A stretch of 64,000 nt of DNA from JAOTZA01 sp965224065 (GCA_965224065.1 CBDCYF010000005.1:1736001-1800000), one strand, 5' to 3'; positions 33,836 to 43,470 are shown, counted from the first letter of the stretch. Notes: generated by a model not told the origin, from the sequence alone. Numbers and translations: made by a program.

Positions 33836-35068
33836 CTACTCATCCTTCAACGCCTCTACCGGTCGGACCTTGGCGGCGCGGTACGCGGGCACCAGACCGG
33901 CCAGGGTTCCCGCCAACACCAGAAGCACGGTGGCCGCCAGCGCCAACCGCAGGTCGATGCCCGGGTTGATAAAGAACTCGGACTCGGGCAAAAACCGTCC
34001 ACCGGCCTCCAGCAGGGCCACACCCAGAACCAGCCCGATGTAGCCGGCCACGGCGGTGATCAGCACCGACTCCTGGAGGACCAACCCGAGAATGGAGCCC
34101 GGCGTCGCGCCCAGGGCCTTGCGCACCCCGATCTCCTTGGTGCGCTCCTTGACCGCGATCATCATGATGTTGGAAACCCCGACAACACCGGCCAGGATGG
34201 TGCCGATCCCGATGATCCAGACAAAGATCCGGATCCCCGACATCAGATTCAGAAAGCGCTCGAAAAACTCGTTCAAATTGTTGACGAACACGGCCCGCCG
34301 GTCCTGGGGCGAGAAGCTGTGGCGCTGAGCCAACAGGCTCTTGATGTCCTCGGTCATCTCCTCGGTCTTGGCGAGCTCGGCCTCGCCCGTGGTGAGCATG
34401 AACATGCGAATCCGGTTGCCGCCGCCAAAGGCCCTCTGGGCAGTAGAGATCGGCAGATAGATCTTCTCCTCTTCCGACTCGCCCCCCTCGTCCTGGAACA
34501 GACCCACGATACGGAACGGAATCCCGTTGATGTTGATGTATTCGCCGAGAGCCGGAGCGTCTCCAAAAAGACCCTGTTTGACCCGCTCGCCGATCGCCGT
34601 GACCTTGCGGTATTCGGCGATGTCGAGCTCGTTAAGGAAACGGCCCGCGCTGACGATGGTGTTCTCGAGGTGCTGATGATCCGGGTGGACGGAGCGGATG
34701 TCGTAGCTGCCGGTCTCGCCCTTGTAGCTCACCGCCAATTGGCCGCGCGGGTAGAAACGCGACGTGATGTGCTCGACTCCGTCGATATCGCGAGCGACCA
34801 CGTCGTAGTCCTCGTTGGTGAACCGCACCGTGCGCCCCGGTTGGAGCCCCTTGTGGGGCACCGATGTCTGGCCACTTCGTACCCAGATCGAGTTCACCGC
34901 GTCGTCGCGGAACTGGTATTCGATGCCGTTGGCCAAACCCTCCCCCGAGCCCATCAAGACCACCAGCATCAGGATCCCCCAGGCGACACTGAAACCGGTC
35001 AGAAAAGCACGCAGCTTGTTCTGCCGGATGGTGGCGAAAATCTCCTGCCACTTGTCGAAATCGAGCAT
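33836..35068 (-). CDS. MacB-like ABC transporter permease
   Basis: This 410-residue protein has the same layout as its neighbour: N-terminal membrane helix (about 20-40), MacB periplasmic core, and an FtsX-type C-terminal part (GVVGVSNIMMIAVKERTKEIGVRKALGATPGSI). It starts three bases after the stop of the ATPase gene, so the two are co-translated. The substrate cannot be told from sequence; MacB-type systems export macrolides, toxins or lipoproteins, or transmit force across the envelope. Confidence 0.9.
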   Translation of the reverse strand: MLDFDKWQEIFATIRQNKLRAFLTGFSVAWGILMLVVLMGSGEGLANGIEYQFRDDAVNSIWVRSGQTSVPHKGLQPGRTVRFTNEDYDVVARDIDGVEHITSRFYPRGQLAVSYKGETGSYDIRSVHPDHQHLENTIVSAGRFLNELDIAEYRKVTAIGERVKQGLFGDAPALGEYININGIPFRIVGLFQDEGGESEEEKIYLPISTAQRAFGGGNRIRMFMLTTGEAELAKTEEMTEDIKSLLAQRHSFSPQDRRAVFVNNLNEFFERFLNLMSGIRIFVWIIGIGTILAGVVGVSNIMMIAVKERTKEIGVRKALGATPGSILGLVLQESVLITAVAGYIGLVLGVALLEAGGRFLPESEFFINPGIDLRLALAATVLLVLAGTLAGLVPAYRAAKVRPVEALKDE

Positions 35069-35071
35069 CGG

Positions 35072-35818
35072 TCAGTCGCTCTCGCCTTTGACCCCGGCGG
35101 CCTGTGGGTCCGCGGCGCCGGCCCGCGTGGATTTTCCGCTCCCCCCGTTGGTCCGCTCGTGCCCGATCACCCCGTCCAGCAGGTGGATCACCCGGTCGGT
35201 CATCTCCGAGATGTCTTGTTCGTGGGTGACCACCACGACAGTGGTTCCCTCGCGGTTGACGTCACGTAGGATCTCGATCACCTCCCGCGAGGTCTGGCTG
35301 TCGAGCGCCCCGGTGGGCTCGTCCGCCAGGATCACCTTGGGCTCGGTGATCAGCGAGCGCGCGATGGCGACTCGCTGTTGCTGGCCGCCGGAGAGCTCGC
35401 CCGGCAGATGGGCTGCCCAGTCGGCCAGTCCGACCTTCTCCAGATAGTCCATCGCCACCCGGTTGCGCTTGCGCCGCCCCACCTTCTGGTAGTAGAGCGG
35501 CAGCGCAACGTTCTCGAGCGCGGTCTTGAAGGGGATCAGATTGAACGACTGAAAGATAAACCCCAGCAGGCGGTTGCGATAGTACGCCGCCCGGGTCTCG
35601 GAGAGGCCCTTGATCAGCGTGCCGTCGAGGCGGTACTCGCCGGCGTCGTACCGATCCAGGATGCCGAGGACGTTGAGCAGCGTCGACTTGCCCGACCCCG
35701 AGGGGCCCATGATGGAGACCATCTCACCCTGGCCGATCTCTAGGTCGATCCCCTTGAGCACATGGAGCCGGTTCTGCCCCACGGTATACGACTTGTTGAT
35801 GTCATCGAGACGAAGCAT
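35072..35818 (-). CDS. ABC transporter ATP-binding protein (MacB/LolD type)
   Basis: A 248-residue ATPase with Walker A GPSGSGKST (near 41-49), Q loop FQSFNL, signature LSGGQQQRVAIA, Walker B VILADEPTGALD and the switch His in VVVVTHEQD. The ~20-residue C-terminal tail is Gly/Ser/Ala-rich and dispensable-looking. ATG at 35818 begins the conserved domain; the frame extends upstream with Arg-rich, unlikely sequence. It is the first gene of the exporter operon. Confidence 0.92.
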   Translation of the reverse strand: MLRLDDINKSYTVGQNRLHVLKGIDLEIGQGEMVSIMGPSGSGKSTLLNVLGILDRYDAGEYRLDGTLIKGLSETRAAYYRNRLLGFIFQSFNLIPFKTALENVALPLYYQKVGRRKRNRVAMDYLEKVGLADWAAHLPGELSGGQQQRVAIARSLITEPKVILADEPTGALDSQTSREVIEILRDVNREGTTVVVVTHEQDISEMTDRVIHLLDGVIGHERTNGGSGKSTRAGAADPQAAGVKGESD

Positions 35819-35991
35819 CGCCGGAGCGACCCACAGCGAGACTCGAGGGTCATGTCCTTTAGACGCAGCACGACCTCGCTTGGTCTCACCTACGGACGAA
35901 CCGGGGTGCGTGTTGCGTCGCCGCGGCCAGGCGGCCAAAAAACCGGCAGATCGGATCTTCGATCGCCTGCCGGCGGGGCTGGGCTAGCTGG

Positions 35992-36666
35992 CTAGTCGCC
36001 CCCGCCGGCGTCCCGGAGCTCGACAAGCTGGCGGATGAGGCGATCGTGGAACAGCGACACGGTCTCCCGCTGGTTACGGTTGAGCCGTAGCCTCTCCCGG
36101 CTCGACCGGTCGCTGATATAGGTCGTCTCGAACTCCTGGATCTCATCGATCAGCCGTCTGGCGGTCTGGGCGACCTGTTGTTCGGCTTCACGGCGAGCCC
36201 GGTTGGCCTCCTGGAGCTGGGCCGTCACGGTGTCGTCGATCGACTGCGTGCGCACGCCGACCTCGTCAAGACTCTGTTTGTAGACCCCCAGCTCCGCGAG
36301 GATCTTCTCGTTCTGATTATTGAGCTCGTCGAAGCCACGCGCCACCGCCTGAGCAAACCCCGAGAGATAGTCGTTTACTTCCTGCTTGACCCCGGCGGGG
36401 ATCAACTCGAGGATCCGCGCCCTCTCGCTCTCGAACTCCCGGATGGTCTGCGGCAGGGCCTCTTCGACCACCGCCTGGATATCGTCCCAGCGCTCGATCT
36501 CCTTGGCGAAGCGGCGCTCACAGAACTCGGCCGCCTCCTGGGCTTTTTGCTTGTCCTGCCGGCACTCCTCGGCCTGGGCTTCGATCACCTGGTGCTTCGA
36601 TCGGGAGACGCAGCCCGAGCTGAGGACAAACGCTACGAGCGACAACGAGATAAATCGTTTTGTCAT
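35992..36666 (-). CDS. Coiled-coil lipoprotein of unknown function
   Basis: A 224-residue protein with a lipobox (LSSGC, Cys19) and an almost wholly helical mature part rich in Glu, Gln, Arg and Ala, predicted coiled coil at about 25-65 and 115-185. I recognise no family. It is upstream of the ABC exporter operon on the same strand with a 173-base gap, so a link to envelope function is possible but unproven. Confidence 0.75.
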   Translation of the reverse strand: MTKRFISLSLVAFVLSSGCVSRSKHQVIEAQAEECRQDKQKAQEAAEFCERRFAKEIERWDDIQAVVEEALPQTIREFESERARILELIPAGVKQEVNDYLSGFAQAVARGFDELNNQNEKILAELGVYKQSLDEVGVRTQSIDDTVTAQLQEANRARREAEQQVAQTARRLIDEIQEFETTYISDRSSRERLRLNRNQRETVSLFHDRLIRQLVELRDAGGGD

Positions 36667-36730
36667 GGCTCCTCCGCTGAAGATTGTGCGCGGTCGGGCA
36701 GAAATCTATCAGGACCGGCCCGTCGCGGCC

Positions 36731-37894
36731 TCAACCGGCGAGAGCGTCGAGCAACCGATCGATGTCGGTGTCGTCGTTGAAGACAAACGGCGACACGCGG
36801 ATCGCCCCCTCCCGCCACCCGACCGAGATCCTCCGAGAACGCAACCGGTCGCGCGCCGCCTCGGTCTCCCGCCGGCTCTCACCCACCAGAAACAAAAGGT
36901 TCGAGCTCGCACCGTCCGCCGGGTGCAGAAGCGGCCGGAACCCAGCGGGCAGACCGGTCAAAAGCCGGGCGAGCAGACGCTGCACGTGGGCTTCGGCCCG
37001 GCCCACACCGACATCCACCAGATAGCGGGCCGACGCCGTCCCCGCGGCCAAGGCGATGAAATTGGCCGTCTCGTTGACGTCGAAACGCCTGGCCCCGGGC
37101 TCGAACTCGAGCTCGCACTCGCTCAGACGGTTGAAGTCCCGCGCCCCGCGGATCGCGAACCAGTTGACATTGCCCAGCTCCAGACGATCGCCCAGCTCGG
37201 CCGAGACCCAGGCGAAACCGAGCCCGTAGGGCCCGAGCATCCACTTGTACCCCGAGCACGCCAGCAGGTCGCACGACGTCTCCGCCAGATCGAGCTCGAG
37301 CCCACCGACCCCCTGACTCCCATCGACGACAAAAAGAACCCCTTTTGCCCGACAGAGCTCACCGACCGCGGCAAGGTCGCGGCGCGTGCCGTCGCGGTAG
37401 CTCACCCACGCCAGCGAGGCCACGCGGGTGCGCGCGGAGATCGCCGCCTCCAGCCGGTCAATTAGCCGCTCGGGACCGTTGGTCTCTGAGTCGCCTCCGA
37501 GGTCGGCTTCCTTCACCACCACACCACGCCGTTCGAGATAGAGCCACGGGAAACGGTTGGCGGGAAACTCGCCGGCCGGCAGCACGACCTCATCGCCGGG
37601 GCGCCAGTCGAGTCCGTTCACCACCAGCATGACCCCGTGAGTCGTCGAGTCAGTGACCGCGACCTGGGCGGGGTCGACACCCACCAGCGGTGCCACCGCC
37701 CGCCGGTAGTCGTCCGGAACCGAGAAATACATCTCGTCGGTGATCCTGTGCGGCTGGGTTTCTAGCTCCAGCGCCTCGCGGGCCGCCGCCACGGACACCC
37801 GCGGCAAGGGGCCCTGAGTCGCGCAGTTCAGGTAGATCGACTCGCCAAAGTCGAAGAAGTCCTTTTTGTGATCGAAATCGGCACACCCGCTCAT
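36731..37894 (-). CDS. PLP-dependent class V aminotransferase-like enzyme
   Basis: A 387-residue fold-type I PLP enzyme related to cysteine desulfurases and isopenicillin N epimerases. Visible elements are YLNCATQGPLP at the N-terminus, the cofactor Asp in VLFVVDGSQGVG, and the Schiff-base lysine in CSGYKWMLGPYGLGF (near residue 219). A C-terminal small domain follows (RISVGWREGAIRVSPFVFN). It lacks an obvious active-site Cys loop of the kind needed for desulfuration, so lyase, epimerase or transaminase activity is more likely. It is divergent from the VOC gene. Confidence 0.82.
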   Translation of the reverse strand: MSGCADFDHKKDFFDFGESIYLNCATQGPLPRVSVAAAREALELETQPHRITDEMYFSVPDDYRRAVAPLVGVDPAQVAVTDSTTHGVMLVVNGLDWRPGDEVVLPAGEFPANRFPWLYLERRGVVVKEADLGGDSETNGPERLIDRLEAAISARTRVASLAWVSYRDGTRRDLAAVGELCRAKGVLFVVDGSQGVGGLELDLAETSCDLLACSGYKWMLGPYGLGFAWVSAELGDRLELGNVNWFAIRGARDFNRLSECELEFEPGARRFDVNETANFIALAAGTASARYLVDVGVGRAEAHVQRLLARLLTGLPAGFRPLLHPADGASSNLLFLVGESRRETEAARDRLRSRRISVGWREGAIRVSPFVFNDDTDIDRLLDALAG

Positions 37895-37932
37895 GGGCCC
37901 ATGCTACTCTCCGGGCTTCGCGGAGGAGACTG

Positions 37933-38322
37933 ATGAGCGAAGAGCTGACACCGGAAATCGGTTCGATCGGCTGGATCGACCTCACCGTCCCAAACGCAGC
38001 CGAAGTCAGGGACTTTTACCAGGCTGTGGTCGGCTGGCAGCCGTCCGGCGTGGACATGGGCGGCTACGAGGATTTCAGCATGGGCACGCCCGAGAGCAAT
38101 AGCCCGATGGCGGGTGTTTGCCACGCGCGAGGACTCAACGCCCAGATCCCGCCTTCGTGGATGATCTACATCAATGTCGCCGATCTGGACGAAAGCCTCG
38201 CGCGCTGTGGAGAGATGGGCGGCAAGATCATCGTCGAGAGCCGGGTCATGGGCGACCACGGGCGCTACGCCATGATCGAGGACCCGGGGGGCGCGGTGTG
38301 CGCTCTCTTCGAGCCGGCCTAG
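37933..38322 (+). CDS. VOC (glyoxalase/bleomycin-resistance) family protein
   Basis: A 129-residue protein with two beta-alpha-beta-beta-beta modules. Conserved features are IDLTVPNAAEVRDFYQAVVGW at the start and MIEDPGGAVCALFEP at the end. VOC proteins are small metal-dependent enzymes or binding proteins; the exact reaction cannot be predicted. GGAGGA is just upstream of the ATG. It is divergent from the aminotransferase with 38 bases between starts. Confidence 0.85.
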   Translation: MSEELTPEIGSIGWIDLTVPNAAEVRDFYQAVVGWQPSGVDMGGYEDFSMGTPESNSPMAGVCHARGLNAQIPPSWMIYINVADLDESLARCGEMGGKIIVESRVMGDHGRYAMIEDPGGAVCALFEPA

Positions 38323-38383
38323 GCCAGACGGAAGGCCGCCAACTGCCGCGTCGGCGTCAACAGCGGCTACGCTCGGAGCGACG

Positions 38384-39337
38384 CTACGGTCTTGCGGATG
38401 CCCCGGAACGTCTGGCGACCCGCTCGGTGCGGGGCGACGGGGCGATGGCGCCGGCGAGGCGGCGCCAGGCTCGGTCGCCCGAGGACAAAGCGACAAACGC
38501 CTCGACATATCTGCCGTTGGAGCACCCCCGGCCGGCAGCCTCGTAGGCTCGGAGCGCGTGCTCGAGCGCAAACGCCAGCGACCGATCCGGCGCATCACCC
38601 AGAATCGCTCGGTCCGCCTTTTGCGCCGCGGCTCCCAGCCGCAAACAGCTCTCGCTGGCTCCCTCCAGCGAATCGACGGCGACCGCCTCCGCAAGCTCTT
38701 GACGCCGGGCCCTCAACGTCGCCAGCTCGCGCTCGACCCTGGGCCGGAACCGTGCCATTTGCGCAGTGCGCTCGCGCCGCCTGCGCTCGCGGATCTGCCG
38801 CCATGGCTCGCCGCTCACAGACCGGATGACGATCCGGGGCGGCCCGGCTTCCGCGGCGTGCGCGGGCGACCCTTCGCTATTAGGTTTTGTGGATATGTCC
38901 GGAGCGGGTGTCGTCGGCACAGTTGTCACGGTGGTCTCCGGGACCGGGAGCGCAGCCGGAGCCTGTGAAAAGGCGGGCTCGGCAACCTTCGAGAGCTCGA
39001 CCGGCGCCTCTGGGGCCGACGGCGCACTTCCATCGGCGTTCGCAAGACGCTCGGAGACGGCGCTCGACAGACGCGCCGCGTAGCGGTCTGCGCGAGCCCC
39101 GCGCTCGTCCTCGGACATCGGCGCGAGCTCCTCGACGATCCCGACCACCTCGGCGGTCAGTGCGCGGCAGGCCTCGGTCGAAGACTCCTCGCACCCGCCT
39201 CCATACTCGGTCAGGAGCGCCCAAGCATCGCGCAACCTGCCACGCTCCTCGAGCCCCACGGCGGTGACCAGAGCCAACGCCACGGCGAGGCAGGGGGCTA
39301 AACAGGAGATGAGGCTCCGGAGGGATTTCCTTCGCAT
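38384..39337 (-). CDS. Membrane-anchored or exported protein of unknown function
   Basis: This 317-residue protein has an N-terminal hydrophobic segment (CLAPCLAVALALVTAVGL), a Glu-rich helical region, a Pro/Thr/Ala linker (about 100-165) and a helical, Arg-rich C-terminal half with several Cys (SCLRLG, GCSNG). I recognise no domain. The C-terminal half looks like a small helical bundle. ATG at 39337 is preferred; GTG at 39346 is in frame. Confidence 0.6.
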   Translation of the reverse strand: MRRKSLRSLISCLAPCLAVALALVTAVGLEERGRLRDAWALLTEYGGGCEESSTEACRALTAEVVGIVEELAPMSEDERGARADRYAARLSSAVSERLANADGSAPSAPEAPVELSKVAEPAFSQAPAALPVPETTVTTVPTTPAPDISTKPNSEGSPAHAAEAGPPRIVIRSVSGEPWRQIRERRRRERTAQMARFRPRVERELATLRARRQELAEAVAVDSLEGASESCLRLGAAAQKADRAILGDAPDRSLAFALEHALRAYEAAGRGCSNGRYVEAFVALSSGDRAWRRLAGAIAPSPRTERVARRSGASARP

Positions 39338-39423
39338 CGCACCCACAAAGACGCAAACCGAGGCCGCAACCTTGCAGATGGCTCGAAAACGGGCCCCTCG
39401 GCTAAGGGGTCACCACGGCACCC

Positions 39424-40797
39424 CTACTTGCGCAGCCGTCTTTTGATCTTCTTGCCGTCTTTTTTGGTGACGCGGACCGACGGGATGGTGATCGAGGGGT
39501 CGCTCCCACCCAGCCCAGGCGGGGGACCGGGCTCGTTGTGGACGATGATCGCCGCCACCGCGCCCGCTTCCTGAGCATGTTTGACCTTCTCCACAAACAG
39601 ACAATCGCCGCGATCGATCACCGCGATCTTGCCGGCCACCGCGGAGGCGTTGACAATCGGCTGGCAGGCGAAGGTCGGCTTGTCGCTGCCGTCGTCCACC
39701 AGCGCCAGGTTGCGTCGGAGCCCGGCCTCGTCAAGCAGCGGACCAAAGTTTGCCGGTCCCGCGAGATAGCGTCCGCGGAGGCTTTTGGGCTTTTTGACCT
39801 GCACCACAAAGCTGCCCCCGAGAAAGGTCTCCGCGGCCTTCGTGATCTCGGGCCCGTCGAGACTCACCTCCCCCGGGCGAACAGCCGACTTGGCCCGCTG
39901 CGCGTCGGTCATCTCGTCCCAGTGGAGCTTCTTTTTGGTGTCGAAGGTCAGGGTGGTGAAGACATCGGGCCGGCCCCGAAAAAGCGCGCCCGATGCGAGG
40001 TCGACAAAGCCAACGAACCCCAGGCCGTGGCCGATCTCGTGGAGGGCGACGGCGACAAAGGAGATCTGCCCCGGTGGCGCGTCGCCGTCGAGCCCGTAGT
40101 AGTAGCCGGCGTCGGCGCCAAGGCAAGCCTGGTCGATACCGAGATTGAACGTCAGCCCGAGATCCGCCGCGTCCGGATTGGAATTGTTCTCCAGGCTGAG
40201 GTTTTGGCCCGCGAGCGCTTCGGCGAGCGCCCCTGAATGCCACACGCCCGGCGTGCCGCCGGTAAAGTCTCGAAACGCGAATCGGGGACCCGCTCGCGCC
40301 AGGGTCGCGCCGTCGTCGTCGCAGGTCAGATCGTCGAACGACGCGTCGATGTTGACCGTAACCGAGCTTCCGAGAATGGCCGACCACACTCCCACCGCGG
40401 CCTCCAGCGCAGTCTTGCGCTGGCTCCCCAGGACCGGGTCGTTGAACCCGGTCGAGGCTGAATCCGAGTAGTTGATCTGAAAGTCGAGCCCTCCGGCAGG
40501 CCAGCCAAAATCGTGCATCGCCGCCCGAGTGAGGTCGACCTCGGCGAACGCCAGATCCGAGTTGATCGCCGGCTCCATCAGCGCGTTGGGGAACACCGAG
40601 GGCTCGAAATGAGAGTGGCTCGAGCCGTCTTGCACCGGTTTCGGGGTAAACAGCAGCACCCGACCTTCGGCGTCCGCACCCGAAGGCATCCGAGGATCGA
40701 AGCGAAGCCGGGCGTTGACCTTGGCCGCCTCCGCCGACGTACCGGCGAGCGCGGCGCAGAGGACCACGAAAGCCAGTGCGGATCGGAACCGGTTCAC
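39424..40797 (-). CDS. Exported zinc metalloprotease-like protein with PA domain
   Basis: A 457-residue exported protein. After the signal peptide (residues 1-24) comes a metalloprotease-like domain with the zinc motif HEIGHGLGFVGF near residue 248. Residues ~340-440 form a protease-associated (PA) domain (AVAGKIAVIDRGDCLFVEKV, GAVAAIIVHNEPG). The C-terminus is Lys/Arg-rich (KKDGKKIKRRLRK). GTG at 40797 overlaps the TGA of the preceding gene (GTGA), which fixes the start and implies coupled translation. The third zinc ligand is not certain. Confidence 0.82.
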   Translation of the reverse strand: MNRFRSALAFVVLCAALAGTSAEAAKVNARLRFDPRMPSGADAEGRVLLFTPKPVQDGSSHSHFEPSVFPNALMEPAINSDLAFAEVDLTRAAMHDFGWPAGGLDFQINYSDSASTGFNDPVLGSQRKTALEAAVGVWSAILGSSVTVNIDASFDDLTCDDDGATLARAGPRFAFRDFTGGTPGVWHSGALAEALAGQNLSLENNSNPDAADLGLTFNLGIDQACLGADAGYYYGLDGDAPPGQISFVAVALHEIGHGLGFVGFVDLASGALFRGRPDVFTTLTFDTKKKLHWDEMTDAQRAKSAVRPGEVSLDGPEITKAAETFLGGSFVVQVKKPKSLRGRYLAGPANFGPLLDEAGLRRNLALVDDGSDKPTFACQPIVNASAVAGKIAVIDRGDCLFVEKVKHAQEAGAVAAIIVHNEPGPPPGLGGSDPSITIPSVRVTKKDGKKIKRRLRK

Positions 40798-41261
40798 TGG
40801 ACCTCCGGCGCTTTGCGCGGCACCTTTCTCGGCACGAGGCGCGTCACCTCTCGCGGTATCTTGCGGACGACACCCGAACGGGAGCCTTCCGTAAGATTCT
40901 TTCGCGCGTGAGTGTCGCCCTGAGAGCACACCACGCGCAGGCCGCCATCCTCCGACCGCAGGACCCTAAGCTCGTGATCCGCCCAGCCTTCCAGAAAGAC
41001 ACCCTCCCCACCGTTGCGGAGAGGGAACCGTCTCAGCTCCCAGGAGTTACGCCGCTCGCCCCGGCCCTCGCGGCCTGCCCGGGCGCTCCTTAGTCTTACG
41101 AGTTGGGCGTCGGTCGGCTCGCTCACCAGCTCGCCGGTCACCGGATCCACAAACACCCTCAGACCCGGTTTTCCCTCCTCGGCGCGCGCCCCGGCGAGCC
41201 GAGGCGACACAACGGCCACCGAGAGAAACAAGAACCCAAGAGCGAAAGACATGCGCCTCAT
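40794..41261 (-). CDS. Small exported protein translated together with the metalloprotease
   Basis: A 155-residue protein with a signal peptide (cleavage near GARAEE, residue ~28), a central beta-rich region (LRVFVDPVTGELVSEPTDAQ) and a basic C-terminus. I know no domain name for it, but the VDPVTGELV-PT-Q pattern recurs in exported proteins of these bacteria. Its stop overlaps the start of the metalloprotease by four bases, suggesting a propeptide-, inhibitor- or chaperone-like partnership. ATG at 41252 is an alternative start. Confidence 0.65.
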   Translation of the reverse strand: MRRMSFALGFLFLSVAVVSPRLAGARAEEGKPGLRVFVDPVTGELVSEPTDAQLVRLRSARAGREGRGERRNSWELRRFPLRNGGEGVFLEGWADHELRVLRSEDGGLRVVCSQGDTHARKNLTEGSRSGVVRKIPREVTRLVPRKVPRKAPEVQ

Positions 41262-41496
41262 CGAATCGATCTCATGCTCATGCGGCTCATACGGTTCATG
41301 CTGCCCACGCGGTTTCCTCCGCCCGCAAGCCTAGCAGCCGGTGGTGGACGTCACGCCGGGAAACCTCCATCGCCAAAAGAAATCTTTGAGTTTCAATCGA
41401 TAAGTTTAAATAAATCGAACGCGAATATTTGTATAGGTTTTCACAGACATCTCGGCGCGCAGCGTCTATCCTTGCATTGCTTACGAAGGAGCCGTA

Positions 41497-42321
41497 ATGA
41501 AACCAACTTCCGACATCGATATGGGACAAGACACGACCGGCCTCACCAGCAACGCCAATCTTCGCGAGCTGCTCGCGAATATCGAGCTTTTCCAGAAGCT
41601 TCCGGAGAAATGGAGGTACCTGGTCGAGAGCCTGCTGCAACGCGAGCACTTCGACGAGGGCGAGATCGTCTTCCGCGCCGGGGACCAGGCCACCTGCGTC
41701 TATGTGGTCGAGTTCGGCCAGGTGGCGCTTTTTACCGACACGATCGGCGAGCCCATCCATCTGCGCGCCCAGATCGGACGGGGCGGAGTGTTTGGGGAGC
41801 TTGGGGTGCTGGAGGGCTCGAAGCGCTGTCTTTCGGCTCGGGCAAACGAACCTACCGGCCTCTTGCGGCTCGACGGCGCCGACCTCTTGGGCCTGGCCAA
41901 GGCGCACGAAAGGTTTGCGCAGGAGCTGTGCCAGATCGCCATCACCTACGCCAGCAGCAATCAGGTGGCGCGGGCGGAGCTGGCTCGCCGCAAAGAGGCA
42001 CGGATCCGCATCGGCCGGTCGGTCGACATCCGGGTCCAGGGGCAGCCGCCGCTGAGCGCGGTGCTCGAGAACCTGTCGCTCGGTGGCGCCTGTCTGAGCG
42101 GTATGCCCGAGGACTGGGCGCTGGACGAGGAGGCGCTGTTCTCGGTGGCCGTCGACCCGACGACCGCTCTGTTTAGCGTGCACGCCCGCGTCCAGTGGAA
42201 AAAAGACGACCACACGGGGCTCTGCTTTACTCAGACCTTCGACAACCACGAGCTCCAGATCGCCGGAGCCGTCCACCGGCTGGTCTCTGACGCCAAGGCG
42301 GAGTCCGAGTCGGAGAGCTAG
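41497..42321 (+). CDS. Cyclic-nucleotide-binding domain fused to PilZ domain
   Basis: A 274-residue cytoplasmic protein. Residues ~28-145 form a CRP-type cyclic-nucleotide fold (IFRAGDQATCVYVVEFGQVALF, then GGVFGELGVLEGSKR in the phosphate-binding position). Residues ~165-260 form a PilZ domain (RRKEARIRIG, then LENLSLGGACLSG), the usual c-di-GMP receptor. There is no DNA-binding domain, so it probably integrates two second messengers through protein contacts. AAGGAG precedes the ATG. It is divergent from the metalloprotease pair. Confidence 0.85.
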   Translation: MKPTSDIDMGQDTTGLTSNANLRELLANIELFQKLPEKWRYLVESLLQREHFDEGEIVFRAGDQATCVYVVEFGQVALFTDTIGEPIHLRAQIGRGGVFGELGVLEGSKRCLSARANEPTGLLRLDGADLLGLAKAHERFAQELCQIAITYASSNQVARAELARRKEARIRIGRSVDIRVQGQPPLSAVLENLSLGGACLSGMPEDWALDEEALFSVAVDPTTALFSVHARVQWKKDDHTGLCFTQTFDNHELQIAGAVHRLVSDAKAESESES

Positions 42322-42390
42322 CCACCGCTCGAGCCGCTAGCCGAAAAGCGTCCGTGTTAGACGCGCCGGCGAGCAACGCTCGTGTAGTCG

Positions 42391-43398
42391 CTAAACCGGA
42401 AAGCTGGCGTCGGGCCGAAAGGCCTCGTCGTGGGCGCGCAGGGCGTAGCGGTCGGTCATCCCGGCGACGACGTCGAGCACCTGAGCGACCAGCGGCTCGT
42501 CCGAGATGCGATAGCCGTCCGGCATCGTCGCGGGGTGCTCCAGGTAGTAATCGACCAGGTCGCGAAGGACCCTGACCGCCTTCTCGGCCTGGCGCCGGGA
42601 TTCGGGCCGTAGATAGACCCGCTCGAACATAAAGTCCCGGAAGTCGTGCATCGCCGCGAGGACGTCCGGGCGCATGGCGACTTCGCCGCGCTCGAGCGAC
42701 TCGTCGATCACGGCGTGAATCATGGTCGAGATCCACTCGCGCCCCGGCTCGCCAAAGACCCGGCGGCTCTCCAGCGGGAGGTCGTCGCGGGTCAGCACAC
42801 CGGCGCGCACCGCGTCCTCCATGTCGTGAACCAGGTAGGCGATGCGGTCGGCAAACCGCAATAACAGACCCTCCGGAGTGGCCGGCGGCGGATCGATCTT
42901 CCAACTGTGCGCCCGGATGCCATCGAGCACTTCCCAGCTCAGATTCAAGGGCTCGAGGACGCTCAGCACGCGCACGCTTTGCTCGGCGTGGAGCCACTCG
43001 CCCTCCACATAGGGGCTCAGGGCCACCTCGCCGGTGTGGCCAAAGGGTGGATGGCCGACCTCATGGCCCAGACAGATCGCCTCGGTGAGGGTCTCGTTGA
43101 GACCCAGCGCAACCGCCAACGAGCGCCCGACTTGGGTAACCTGAAGGGTGTGGGTCAGCCGGGTCACGACGTGATCGCCTTCCGGGTTGATGAACACCTG
43201 GGTCTTGTGCTTCAACCTGCGAAAGGCTTTTGAATGAAGGATGCGATCGCGGTCGCGGTCGAACGCCGTGCGGTAGTCGTCGGGCTTCTCGGCGACCGCC
43301 CGGCCGCGGCTCTCGGAGGATCGGGTCGCCGCGGGAGACAGCCGGTCCCGCTCCGCCCGCTCCCGCTCCTCCCGCGTCACTTTCGAAAAGGCGCTCAT
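42391..43398 (-). CDS. dgt: dGTPase-like HD-domain phosphohydrolase
   Basis: A 335-residue protein of the type-2 dGTP triphosphohydrolase-like family, which hydrolyses dNTPs to deoxynucleoside and triphosphate. It has FRRLKHKTQVF, the first His in RLTHTLQV (near 82) and the central motif CLGHEVGHPPFGHTGE (near 110). In this family the central motif is normally HD; here it is His-Glu. Glu can still bind metal, but the change is unusual. It is divergent from a nucleoside phosphorylase gene, which supports a nucleotide-metabolism role. Confidence 0.85.
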   Translation of the reverse strand: MSAFSKVTREERERAERDRLSPAATRSSESRGRAVAEKPDDYRTAFDRDRDRILHSKAFRRLKHKTQVFINPEGDHVVTRLTHTLQVTQVGRSLAVALGLNETLTEAICLGHEVGHPPFGHTGEVALSPYVEGEWLHAEQSVRVLSVLEPLNLSWEVLDGIRAHSWKIDPPPATPEGLLLRFADRIAYLVHDMEDAVRAGVLTRDDLPLESRRVFGEPGREWISTMIHAVIDESLERGEVAMRPDVLAAMHDFRDFMFERVYLRPESRRQAEKAVRVLRDLVDYYLEHPATMPDGYRISDEPLVAQVLDVVAGMTDRYALRAHDEAFRPDASFPV

Positions 43399-43470
43399 CT
43401 TCGGGGGGCAGAGTCTAACCCCTCATTACACTGCCTGCTAAGCTCGCCACCCCTTCGGCACGGCTTGACC

